From: JACRCT01 sp036504155
GTDB lineage: Bacteria > Myxococcota > Myxococcia > Myxococcales > UBA5297
NCBI GenBank assembly: GCA_036504155.1
Contig: DASXVQ010000105.1
Span: 69,234-133,233, forward strand
Direction of reading: 5' to 3'
DNA length: 64,000 nt
In this document: positions 55,445 through 63,664 of the stretch, piece by piece
Numbering within the stretch: position 1 is the stretch's first letter
Layout: the number at the start of each line of letters is the position of its first letter
Position numbers and translations under genes: made by a program
The notes under the pieces: generated by a model
What the model saw: only the letters and a program-made list of their open reading frames with translations
Databases searched by the model: none
Told to the model about the DNA's origin: nothing

Positions 55445-57349
55445 CTACTTGATGAGCAGGAACGGCGCGCCCTCGTCCGAGGCGCGCGCCCAGCCGTCGC
55501 TGGTCTTGCGCAGGAGCATCCGGCCCATGAACGCTCCCTTCGAGTACTCGTAGAGCAGACACTCGGGTTCGGCGGTCTGCGGGCAGGGCGCGACCATCTT
55601 GAACGTGAACGTGAGCTCCGCCGCTCCGGGGGCCTGCTCGCCGCGCGGGCCTCGCGCGCCGCTGTAGCCGAAGGGGTAGGCCCGCCGCAGCTCGTCCTCG
55701 CGGGGTCGGTCGCCCCCTCGCGAGAGGCCGAAGGCGATCACCCCCACCACGAGGAGCCCGAAGAGGCTGGCGACGATGGCCAGCGCCTTCTGGTTGCTCT
55801 CGGACATCGTCTTCAGGTGCGAGAGAGTCTGGAACACCTTGCTCGCGCGCTGGTCCACCCGCTTGGCGCCGCGGGCGCGGCCCGGCTGCTTTTCGGGGTC
55901 CTGGACGGTGGCCTCGAAGAGGTCGGCCGAGGAGGCCAGCCGCGGCCGCTTGTCCACGAACGGGAGCGGCTTGGGCTTGGCGGGCGGCTCTTCGGGCTCG
56001 TCGGGCGGGTCGAGCTCCACCGACGCCGGGGTCGGGTCGGGACGCTCGAGCGGCGCGGGCCGGCGCGCCGCCGGGCCGCTGCCGGACCTGCGCGCGGGCT
56101 TCTCGACGCCCAGCTCCCTCTGCACGTCCTCGGGGATGGGCTTGAGGACGGTCGAGGAGTTGGCGACGTTGCCCGCCTTCCGGGGCCGCTCGATGCCCAG
56201 CTCCTCCTGCACGTCCTCGGGGATGGGCTTGAGCAGGGTGGAGGCGTTGGCGACGTTGCCGCGCCGCGGGGGCTCGGCCTCCGGGAAGTCGCCGCGCACC
56301 GCGGCGTGCGCGCCGGTGCGCCGCCGGACCGGCTCCTCGGGAGCCGCCTTGATGCTGGTGTCCTGGTTGGCGAGTCCCGGCTTGTTGCTGCTGCGTTCGT
56401 CCGCGGTCGGCGCGGCCTTGATGCGCGTCTCCTGCCCGGCGACGTCGCGGGAGGTGGGGGCGGCCCTGACGTTGGTCTCCTGGCTGGCCACGGAGATCGG
56501 CACCGCGTCGCGGGTCACCTTGGGAGACTTCCTGGCCGCCTCGGCTGCCGGGATGTTGGGGCTGGAGATCCGCCGCAGGCCATCGCGGTTCGCTCCGCGC
56601 CGCGGCGGTTCCTCGGGCTCGGGATCAGGGTCGGGCTCGGAGGGCTTCTCCGGCGGCAGCTGGTCCCGGATGTCCGGCAAGGGGGTCGTCGCCCCGAAGG
56701 CGCTCTCGCCGGATTCCCACGGCAGCGCGTCGTCGGCGGGGGCTTGGGGCGCGGGAGGCTCTGGCTTCGCCGCGGGATCCGTCCGCTCGAAGTAGCCCTT
56801 GGGCTCCTTCTGCTCCTTGGACTCCTTGGCTGACCGCGGCTCCTTGGCCTCCGGACGCGGAGGAGGAGGCGCCGGCTCGACGTGGGTGTCGCTGGAGAAG
56901 CCGCCCTTGGACTCCCTCGGCTCCTTGGCCTCCTTGGAGTCGCGGACGGGCTTGGGCTCCCTGGGCTCCGCGCGCGCAGGCGGCGCCGGCTCGACGCGGG
57001 TGTCGCTGGAGAAGCCGGGCTTCTCATCCGGGAGCAGGGACGCGAGCTTGGTCTCCGGCGCCGTCTTGTCGCCGGCGGCGGGCTTGGACGCGGGGCGCGC
57101 CGGGGGCGCTGGCTCGACGCGGGTGTCGCTGGAAAAGCCGGGCTTCTTGAGCAGCTCCGCGGGGACCATCGACTGGTCGGTGGTGTCCTCGACCTCGTCC
57201 GCGAACTCCGGATGGACGGCCATCTGGTGGGTCGGCCCGTCGTCGCGCCGCGCGACGGCCTTCTTCGCTGGATCGCCAGGCGGCTGCTTGGCCAAGGTCC
57301 GGGGCTCCTCAAGATGCTCTTCGACAGGCGACAGGAAGGGTATCAGCAT
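55445..57349 (-). CDS. Disordered repeat-motif membrane protein
   Basis: A 634-aa protein of low complexity, rich in Pro, Glu, Lys and Arg. Several short motifs recur: GFSSDTRVEPAPP three times (one with His), QETNVRAAP/QETRIKAAP/QDTSIKAAP three times, and GNVANASTLLKPIPEDVQ with GNVANSSTVLKPIPEDVQ twice. A single membrane helix (ALAIVASLFGLLVVGVIAFG) lies near residue 525. A small folded C-terminal domain with two Cys follows. The N-terminal ~500 residues are likely cytoplasmic and unstructured, and the SSDT/ETxI pieces look like docking or phosphorylation sites. The ATG at 57349 was taken; an upstream start at 57442 overlaps the hydrolase gene. Confidence 0.72.
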   Translation of the reverse strand: MLIPFLSPVEEHLEEPRTLAKQPPGDPAKKAVARRDDGPTHQMAVHPEFADEVEDTTDQSMVPAELLKKPGFSSDTRVEPAPPARPASKPAAGDKTAPETKLASLLPDEKPGFSSDTRVEPAPPARAEPREPKPVRDSKEAKEPRESKGGFSSDTHVEPAPPPPRPEAKEPRSAKESKEQKEPKGYFERTDPAAKPEPPAPQAPADDALPWESGESAFGATTPLPDIRDQLPPEKPSEPDPDPEPEEPPRRGANRDGLRRISSPNIPAAEAARKSPKVTRDAVPISVASQETNVRAAPTSRDVAGQETRIKAAPTADERSSNKPGLANQDTSIKAAPEEPVRRRTGAHAAVRGDFPEAEPPRRGNVANASTLLKPIPEDVQEELGIERPRKAGNVANSSTVLKPIPEDVQRELGVEKPARRSGSGPAARRPAPLERPDPTPASVELDPPDEPEEPPAKPKPLPFVDKRPRLASSADLFEATVQDPEKQPGRARGAKRVDQRASKVFQTLSHLKTMSESNQKALAIVASLFGLLVVGVIAFGLSRGGDRPREDELRRAYPFGYSGARGPRGEQAPGAAELTFTFKMVAPCPQTAEPECLLYEYSKGAFMGRMLLRKTSDGWARASDEGAPFLLIK

Positions 57350-57422
57350 CGCCAGCCCGCTTGAACGGGAAGCGCGGAGCGAAAGCCGAGAGAGGGCAGG
57401 GGTTTGCCGGGCCGGGCCGGGC

Positions 57423-58331
57423 CTACCCCGCGGCGGCGGCACCCGGCTCGGCGGCGACGCGCTGCGCCAGCTCGCGCGCCAGCCTGAGCATCTCCTCCGG
57501 GTACTCCAGCGGCAGGAAGTGCGACCCCGGCAGCTCGACGAGAAGGGCCTGGGGGATGCGCCGCGCCAGCGCCACCACGTCCTCGTGCGCGGTGAGCGAG
57601 TCCCGCTTGCCGGCGACGACGGTGGTCGGGCACTTCAGGAACGAGACGTCCATGGCCGGGTGCTCGCCCGCGGCCAGCGCCAGCTCGAAGTACCAGCGGA
57701 AGTCGTTGCGGAAGAACTCGGTGAGGGCCGGCAGGGTCGTCGCCGGGCGCGCCTGCGGCAGCATGAAGCCGGTGTGGGCGATGACGCTCGCCAGAAGCTC
57801 CACCTTGGGCACCCCGCGGGCCAGCGCGGAGAGGCCCGGGCCCAGGGCGCGGGCCAGGTTGCAGACGGCCACCGCGGCGGTCCGGCGCCAAGGCTTGGGG
57901 ACGCCGACCGGCGCGAAGAAGCTGCCGAGCGAGCCGCCGGGGATGCCGGCCACCGAGAGCAGGCCGAGGACGCGGTCGGGCTGCTGGCGGGCGAGCTCGA
58001 AGGCGAGGTTGACGCCGATGGACCAGCCGGCGACGAGCGCGCGATCGATGCGCTCGTGATCCAGCAGGGCGACGAGGTCGGAGAGGTGGTCTTCGATGCG
58101 GATGCGCGAGCGATCGGCGGGGCGCTCGGAGCCGCCGGTGCCGCGGTAGAAGAACGTCGTTACCGAGAAGCCGCTGTCCGGCCGGATGAGCAGGGGCCAG
58201 GCTTCCGGCGGCGTTCCCAGGCCGGGGGAGAGGACGAGCGAGGGTCCGTCACCGCCGCTGCGCCAGCCCGTGATCTTGGTGCCGTCCGCGCTCTGGAACT
58301 CGAAGGCGCCGCGCGCGCCGCTGCCGGTCAT
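57423..58331 (-). CDS. Alpha/beta hydrolase
   Basis: A 302-aa single-domain hydrolase. The oxyanion region is SLVLSPGLGTPPEAW, the nucleophile elbow GWSIG contains Ser104, and the acid and histidine lie in VVAGKRDSL and ELPGSHFLPLE. It has no signal peptide, so it is cytoplasmic. The fold covers esterases, lactonases and C-C hydrolases, and the substrate is not readable. The ATG at 58331 follows GACGGGG; an upstream ATG at 58361 (MGTSTRDG) is possible. Confidence 0.9.
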   Translation of the reverse strand: MTGSGARGAFEFQSADGTKITGWRSGGDGPSLVLSPGLGTPPEAWPLLIRPDSGFSVTTFFYRGTGGSERPADRSRIRIEDHLSDLVALLDHERIDRALVAGWSIGVNLAFELARQQPDRVLGLLSVAGIPGGSLGSFFAPVGVPKPWRRTAAVAVCNLARALGPGLSALARGVPKVELLASVIAHTGFMLPQARPATTLPALTEFFRNDFRWYFELALAAGEHPAMDVSFLKCPTTVVAGKRDSLTAHEDVVALARRIPQALLVELPGSHFLPLEYPEEMLRLARELAQRVAAEPGAAAAG

Positions 58332-58467
58332 ATGCACCCCGTCTCGGGTCGAAGTGCCCATGATTAACGGGGATTTCGCTTGGCCGCAGCGGGTTCGAAG
58401 CGTCCTGTGGCGTTCAGCGTCGGCAAGCAAACTCGCGCGGGGCCGGACGAGATCATCCGCAAGCCGT

Positions 58468-59100
58468 TTACGGATTGGCGGGCTCGCAGACGTACGAGTC
58501 ATTCCCGTTCATGCCGAAGAAGGCCGGGCAGGTCGGGAGCTTCTGGACTGAGCCCGAGGGGCAGGCGGCTGGGGGTATGCGGTAGACGGCGACTGGAAAT
58601 TCGATGGCCGCGCTCTCGCCGTAGTCGCCGCGGAACTTGATCCCCACGAGGATGGTGCCCGGTTTGTCCGTGGCCCAGTCTTGGACCGCATTGGCAGCCT
58701 CTGAGGTGAACACCGGCATCAGCAGGACGGCCGCCTGGTCGGCGGCCACGACGGCCGAGAGCGGGACGACGGTCGGCTCGAGCGTTCTGAAGCCGGCGCA
58801 GCTGACCAGCGTGTCCTGGCAGGCGTAGCTGAACTCGGCCTCGTTGACGAGGAGGTGGTCGCGAGACCCCAGCCCGTTGTTGTCGACGACCTCGAGCTTC
58901 ATCACCATCCAGTAGCCGCTGGCCACCGCGGCGTTCATCGACCCCGCGACGACGGGGATGCTGCCTGCGGTCCCGTCCCACTTGCAGTCGGGGTCCAGTG
59001 TGGCTTCGAAGGCTCCGGTGTACTCGACCCTGGGCTGCGCACAGCCGAGCATCGCGACGGCCCCGGCCAGCAAGACGATGGAAGTGCGAGAGAGGTGCAT
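58468..59100 (-). CDS. Putative lipoprotein, unknown function
   Basis: A 210-aa lipoprotein with lipobox MLGC and a GGGAGGC ribosome-binding site. The mature part is beta-rich with six Cys residues (for example DPDCKWDGT, SYACQDTLVSCAG, PPAACPSGSVQKLPTCPAFF). A long acidic-to-aromatic pattern (YWMVMKLEVVDNN, GTILVGIKFRGDYGE) suggests a sandwich fold. No named family is recognised. It diverges from the TPR gene at 59202. Confidence 0.75.
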   Translation of the reverse strand: MHLSRTSIVLLAGAVAMLGCAQPRVEYTGAFEATLDPDCKWDGTAGSIPVVAGSMNAAVASGYWMVMKLEVVDNNGLGSRDHLLVNEAEFSYACQDTLVSCAGFRTLEPTVVPLSAVVAADQAAVLLMPVFTSEAANAVQDWATDKPGTILVGIKFRGDYGESAAIEFPVAVYRIPPAACPSGSVQKLPTCPAFFGMNGNDSYVCEPANP

Positions 59101-59201
59101 GGTGTGCCTCCCGGTGGTGGACGAGCGCGACCCGCAGTCTATCGCCTCCGCGGTCCTCGCGGCTCCTCGGTGGAGGGGTATCATGACGGCGGAGCGAGCC
59201 C

Positions 59202-59960
59202 ATGACCGACCCCGACCTGGACGAAGTCGAGCAGGAAGAAGCCGAGGCCGAAGCCGCAGGACGCAAGAAGATGGCCTGGGCCTTCGGCGTGGTGATGGTG
59301 GTCGCGGTGATCGGCCTGGCCATCGCCGCCAAGAGCTGCACCGGCACCCGGCGCGACGCCAAGAAGCTGACCGTCGAGAACGCGGTGGCCAAGTTCGAGA
59401 AGAACCCGGTCGACCCGGAGCTGGCCAAGGCCGCGGCGGCGGAGCTCGAGGCCGCCGGCAAGCAGAAGGACGCCGAGGCGCTGCTCGCCAAGCACGAGGC
59501 GGCGGTGGCCGGCGGGGACAAGGCCAAGGAAGGCCAGCTGCGCGCCGCGCTCGAGACCAACCCCGCGGACGACGCCGCGCTGGGCCAGCTGGTGGAGATC
59601 TACGTCAAGCGCAAGGACATCCCCGGGGCGAAGAAGGTCTACGAGGACTTCGTGGCCAAGGCGGCCAGCGCCAAGCGCCACGGCAACTTCGGCTCCTGGC
59701 TGTACCGCAACGCGATGTACGAGCCGGCGGCCAAGGAGCTGGCGGCGGCGGTCAAGGGCGGGGTCGACGACGCCTACACCCGCGGGTACCTGGGGATGGC
59801 CCTGTCGGAGCTCGGCCGGAAGAAGGAGGCCCAGAAGTGGCTGGACGAGGCGCTGGAGATGGGCGCCGACATGGACGTGATGCGCATGCGCAGCTACGAG
59901 CTGGACCAGGAGCTGGGCGAGCGCGGCGCGGCGCCGGCGAAGAAGCCGAGGAGGAAGTAG
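59202..59960 (+). CDS. Membrane-anchored TPR-like protein
   Basis: A 252-aa protein: acidic N-terminus, one membrane helix (AWAFGVVMVVAVIGLAIAA), then helical repeats (KFEKNPVDPELAKAAAAELE, NPADDAALGQLVEIYVKRKD and YTRGYLGMALSELGRKKEAQ) and a basic tail. The repeat part matches the C-terminal half of the RDD protein at 48160-49452 block for block, so the two are paralogs. It converges on the YceI gene. Function unknown; likely a scaffold or partner. Confidence 0.82.
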   Translation: MTDPDLDEVEQEEAEAEAAGRKKMAWAFGVVMVVAVIGLAIAAKSCTGTRRDAKKLTVENAVAKFEKNPVDPELAKAAAAELEAAGKQKDAEALLAKHEAAVAGGDKAKEGQLRAALETNPADDAALGQLVEIYVKRKDIPGAKKVYEDFVAKAASAKRHGNFGSWLYRNAMYEPAAKELAAAVKGGVDDAYTRGYLGMALSELGRKKEAQKWLDEALEMGADMDVMRMRSYELDQELGERGAAPAKKPRRK

Positions 59961-59970
59961 CGGCGCGGCG

Positions 59971-60555
59971 CTACTTGGCCGCTTCGCCCTTCAGCGCCAC
60001 GTCGACGCCGATGGCGCAGGCGTCCTCGATCTTGATGAACAGCAGCGACGGCCGCTCGATCTCGTAGGCGTCGAGGCTGACGTTGAACGCCGCCTTCACG
60101 CGCAGCTGCGTCGGCGAGGTCCACTCGACCTTGATGGGCACGTTCTCGGCGCGCTTGCGGCCATGCAGCTCGAGCTGGCCCTGGAGCGCGAGCTCGGTGA
60201 CGGCGGGGAAGCTCGCGGGAGGAGTGAGCTGGCCCAGGCCTTTGAAGGTCACGTAGGAGTACTTGCTCGTCTCCAGGACCTCCTCCATGTGCGCGTCGCG
60301 GTTGGAGTCGCCCGACTTGAACGAGCGCACCGGCGCGCGCACCTGGACCTGCACCTTGCCGTCCGGGAGGAGCGCGGCCCTGCCTTCGACCTCGCGGCTC
60401 TCGGCGCCGACCTTGTGGAACTTGTGGACCACGCCGTACGACAGGGTGCTGCCGGCGGCGTCCACGGAGAAGACCGTCGGCGCGGTCGCCGGGGCAGGGG
60501 CCTGGGCGAGCGCGAGGGCGGCGACGGCGGCGGCGAGGGTCGAGACGGCGGTCAT
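59971..60555 (-). CDS. YceI-family periplasmic protein
   Basis: A 194-aa protein with a signal peptide (LAAAVAALALAQAPA) and a YceI lipocalin-like barrel. Family features include FSVDAAGSTLSYGVVHKFHK near the mature start, the charged SNRDAHMEEVLETSKYSYVTF strip and VPIKVEWTSPTQLRVKAAF. YceI proteins bind isoprenoid-like lipids or act in stress and pH response. The start at 60555 follows GGAG. Confidence 0.9.
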   Translation of the reverse strand: MTAVSTLAAAVAALALAQAPAPATAPTVFSVDAAGSTLSYGVVHKFHKVGAESREVEGRAALLPDGKVQVQVRAPVRSFKSGDSNRDAHMEEVLETSKYSYVTFKGLGQLTPPASFPAVTELALQGQLELHGRKRAENVPIKVEWTSPTQLRVKAAFNVSLDAYEIERPSLLFIKIEDACAIGVDVALKGEAAK

Positions 60556-60631
60556 CGGTGACTCCGATCGTGGCGCCCTTCAGATGCGCCAGCGGCCCAT
60601 CGGTCGCCGGCCCGCAAGGGGTCGCGAAGGC

Positions 60632-61564
60632 TCAGGATTTGCCGAGGATGTTCTCGGCGAACACCGGGGCGACCGACTCCACCTGCAGGAAGCTGTCGCC
60701 CGCGGCCAGCTCGCGGGCGCGCGGGTGGCTGTCGGTGCAGACGATGGCCTCGAACAGGCCGCTCTGCTTCAGGCGCGGCAGCGCGTCGCCGCAGAAGAGG
60801 CCGTGGGTGGTGACGACCGAGATGCCCGCGGCGCCGGCGGCCTGGTAGGCGTGGGCGGCGCCCAGGAGCGAGCCACCGGTGCGGATCATGTCGTCGTAGA
60901 TGACGACGTGGGCCCCCTGGACCTGGGCGCTGACCGCGGTGACCTCGGTGGTCGAGCCGCTGGTGCGCCGCTTGTAGACGAACGAGGCGGGCACGCCGGC
61001 GTAGTTGGCCAGCGACTCGACCCACTTGGCGCGGCCGGCGTCGGTGCAGGCGATGACCATGTCGCGCTTGCCCGCCAAGCGGCGCGCGGCGGCGAGGATG
61101 AGCGGCGTGGCGCGCAGGTGGAACGGCTGCAGCGCGCCCTCGAAGTAGTAGGTGACGCCGTCGGAGTGCAGGTCGAGCAGCAGCACGCGGCTGCCGGAGC
61201 CGGGCACCGGGATGGAGGAGAGCAGCCGCGCCCGGGTCTTGGCGGTGATGACCTCGCCCGGCTTCGACATGCGCTCCATCGTCTGGTACCCGAAGAAGGG
61301 GATGGCGAGGATGAGCCGGTGCGCGCCTTCCTGCACCAGGCCGCAGGCGAGGTCGTAGAGCTCGAGGGTGTCCACCTCGGTGATGGTCCCGCCCACCAGG
61401 ACCACGTCGCGCTCGTTCACCGTGGAGACGATGCGGTGGTAGCGCTCGCCGTCGGGGAACTGCTTGCGCTCGATCTCTCCCAGGCCCAGGTGCGCGGCCT
61501 CGGCGATGGCCTTCTGCAGCGGGGCGTAGGCGCGCGTTCCAAAGACCAGCGTCTGTCGGCTCAT
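60632..61564 (-). CDS. prs: Ribose-phosphate pyrophosphokinase
   Basis: A 310-aa PRPP synthetase, which uses ATP to pyrophosphorylate ribose-5-phosphate for nucleotide, His and Trp synthesis. It begins MSRQTLVFGTRAYAPL, then ERKQFPDGERYHRI. The Mg/ATP segment VLLLDLHSDGVTYYFEG and the PRPP loop VVIYDDMIRTGGSL are present. Length is normal, and the ATG follows GGGAGCC. Sequence around the flexible loop (YKRRTSGSTTEV) is unlike the usual KRR-HN form and may indicate a divergent paralog rather than the main housekeeping copy. Confidence 0.88.
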   Translation of the reverse strand: MSRQTLVFGTRAYAPLQKAIAEAAHLGLGEIERKQFPDGERYHRIVSTVNERDVVLVGGTITEVDTLELYDLACGLVQEGAHRLILAIPFFGYQTMERMSKPGEVITAKTRARLLSSIPVPGSGSRVLLLDLHSDGVTYYFEGALQPFHLRATPLILAAARRLAGKRDMVIACTDAGRAKWVESLANYAGVPASFVYKRRTSGSTTEVTAVSAQVQGAHVVIYDDMIRTGGSLLGAAHAYQAAGAAGISVVTTHGLFCGDALPRLKQSGLFEAIVCTDSHPRARELAAGDSFLQVESVAPVFAENILGKS

Positions 61565-61639
61565 GGGGGCTCCCGCGGCAGGGCGAAGAGCGACCTTGTA
61601 CACGATCCCGGCGGGCAGCGGCAGGCCCCTGCGCCCGCG

Positions 61640-62296
61640 CTACCGGCTTCTTGAAAGCGCCGCGACGAACGCCTCGAGCTTGCCCGCGTCGAGCCTTCCG
61701 TTGGTGCGCACGCCGGAGCACACGTCGACGGCGAACGGCTCGACGGTGCGCACCGCCTCGGCGACGTTCTCCGGCCTCAGGCCTCCGGCCAGGAACACCG
61801 GGACCTTCGCCTGCTCGCGGATGGCCCGGCTCACGCCCCAGTCGTGCGTCCGCCCGGTCCCGCCCAGCTCCTTGACCCGCAGGGCCGGGTTGCCCGAGTC
61901 CAGCAGCAGCGCGTCCACGTGGAGGCTGGCCGCGAGCGCCTCGGCGATCGAATCGGAGCCCAGGACGTGGACGACCTGGACGAGCTTGAGCGCCGGCAGC
62001 GCCTCGCGCAGCACCTGGTAGGTCGCCGGCTCGACCGAGTCGCACAGCTGCAGCACCGAGCAAAGGCACCGCCTCGCCTGCGCCACCAGCGTCTGGGCGT
62101 CCACCTCGCTGGTGAGCAGGAAGGTGGCCACGGGCGGCGGCACGCCCGGGGCGATCTCCGCGATGAGCGGCTCCTCGAGGACGCCGGGGCCGCTGGGCAT
62201 GGACGAGACGAGCCCGAGCGCGTCGGCGCCCAGCGCGATCGCCAGGCGCGCCTCGTCCGCGGACGAGATGCAGCAGACCTTGAGGCGGGTCCTCAT
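61640..62296 (-). CDS. TrpF-like phosphoribosylanthranilate isomerase
   Basis: A 218-aa TIM barrel of the TrpF group, which isomerises phosphoribosylanthranilate in tryptophan synthesis. The catalytic Cys8 is in LKVCCIS (usual KICGIT), and Asp133 in LLLDSG matches the general acid. VFLAGGLRPENV near the phosphate site is typical, and VDVCSGVRTNGRLDAGKL closes the fold. The first motif has Cys instead of Gly at residue 9. No other trp gene is nearby, so it may be a specialised or stand-alone copy. The ATG at 62296 gives the family N-terminus. Confidence 0.82.
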   Translation of the reverse strand: MRTRLKVCCISSADEARLAIALGADALGLVSSMPSGPGVLEEPLIAEIAPGVPPPVATFLLTSEVDAQTLVAQARRCLCSVLQLCDSVEPATYQVLREALPALKLVQVVHVLGSDSIAEALAASLHVDALLLDSGNPALRVKELGGTGRTHDWGVSRAIREQAKVPVFLAGGLRPENVAEAVRTVEPFAVDVCSGVRTNGRLDAGKLEAFVAALSRSR

Positions 62297-62332
62297 CGGG
62301 AGCTCACCGGGCGCCGGCACGCAGGCCCACCG

Positions 62333-63664
62333 CTACTTCGCCACCGCGTCGCACGGCGTGCCGAGCCTCTCACCCGCGTAGACGCCCAGCGACGTGTAGA
62401 TGAGCTGGGCGGGGCCGAGGCCGTCGAGGTCGAGCCAGACGAGCGGCGTCTTCTGCTGCCCGACGATCCACTCGCCCTTCTTGCCCTCGTCGGCGCCGAG
62501 GAGGTGCTTGAGCCGGCCCGCGGAGGTCACGTAGATGTCCGCGGAGGAATCGGTGAGGTGGTCGAGGATCTCGAAGCCCTGCATCCTGCCCTTGGTGCCC
62601 AGGTAGAAGCGCGGGTCGAGGTTGCCGGTCTCCCGCTCGTTGCGGTCCTTGTCCAGGTAGAAGTAGTGGCCCTCCTCGTCCCGGGCGAGGGCGTGGGCCC
62701 CGCGGCGCCAGCGCGCCTTGAAGAACTTGGCGCCCTTCAGGATCTTCGCGGCCTCCGCGTCGCCGACCGGCTCGAGCTTCACCTCCACCTTCTTCTTCTG
62801 GCCGCAGGTGAGCGAGTACTTGCCGCCGCCCAGGGAGTCGAAGCTGCCGTCGACGCCAAACCCGTCGCGGAAGCGAGGGTCCCAGAGGTTGTGCGAGAAG
62901 TTGTCGGGCTGGCCGTTCGAGCCGCCGCCGCTGGTCGTCACCTGCCAGAACGACTTGCCGTCGCCGCTGAAGACGCGCACGCCGGCACTCTCCCGGGTGG
63001 GCGGGAAGGCGATGAAGAGGCCCTTGCCGTTGGTGACGAGCTTGAGGTCGTCGGTCTTGGTCCCCTTGTCGATGGGCTCGTCGAGCGCGTTGGGCCCGTA
63101 CTTGTAGGGAGCGGGGGCGGCGGCGGCGGGCGCCGGGGCGGGCTCCGCGGGTTTGGCCGGGTCGGCCTTGGGAGCCTCGACGGTGCGCATCGGGCCCTTG
63201 GTGGGCGCGGCGCCGAACAGCTCGCCGACCATGGTGGGGATGAGCTCGATCATGTCGTCGATGGAGGCCTTGCGGACGTTGCGGTCCACCTGGCCGACCA
63301 CGGTGGCCTTGTTGGGGTCGAGCGCCTTGAGGTTGAACATCCAGGTCTCGCCCAGCTTGGAGAGCCGGCCGGTGACGAGGCGGTCGACGCCCAGGGCGCC
63401 GCCGATCTCCGAGATGCACTTCTCGTCGCTGCAGCCCAGCAGGCCCTTCTGCCGCTCGAGGCCCAGCAGCGCGGCGATCTCGTCCTGGGTGATGAGCTTG
63501 ACGCCGGGCACGCGGCGGATCTCCCCGGTGATGGCGTCGGTGATGGCCTGCGCGGACTTCTCGTTGACGCCTTCGCCGGCGGGCAGCGGGATGCGCGCGA
63601 CCTTGGTGGCGCCCGAGGCGGTGCACAGCAGGGCGGCTGCGAGGGAGAGGGCGGGGGCGATCAT
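62333..63664 (-). CDS. Secreted protein with TolB/FlgO-like N-terminal domain
   Basis: A 443-aa protein with a signal peptide (APALSLAAALLCTASGA). The first half resembles the FlgO/TolB-N type modules frequent in Myxococcota: GVNEKSAQAITDAITGEIRR, KLITQDEIAALLGLERQ, then the Cys pair CSDEKCISEIGGALGVD and VTGRLSKLGETWMFNL. A Pro/Ala linker follows near residue 170. The C-terminal ~260 residues are of unknown fold, with FRDGFGVDGSFDSLGGGKYS and ending in GERLGTPCDAVAK. Function unknown; probably periplasmic sensing or envelope maintenance. The ATG at 63664 was chosen for the signal peptide; the open frame continues upstream to 63835. Confidence 0.75.
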   Translation of the reverse strand: MIAPALSLAAALLCTASGATKVARIPLPAGEGVNEKSAQAITDAITGEIRRVPGVKLITQDEIAALLGLERQKGLLGCSDEKCISEIGGALGVDRLVTGRLSKLGETWMFNLKALDPNKATVVGQVDRNVRKASIDDMIELIPTMVGELFGAAPTKGPMRTVEAPKADPAKPAEPAPAPAAAAPAPYKYGPNALDEPIDKGTKTDDLKLVTNGKGLFIAFPPTRESAGVRVFSGDGKSFWQVTTSGGGSNGQPDNFSHNLWDPRFRDGFGVDGSFDSLGGGKYSLTCGQKKKVEVKLEPVGDAEAAKILKGAKFFKARWRRGAHALARDEEGHYFYLDKDRNERETGNLDPRFYLGTKGRMQGFEILDHLTDSSADIYVTSAGRLKHLLGADEGKKGEWIVGQQKTPLVWLDLDGLGPAQLIYTSLGVYAGERLGTPCDAVAK

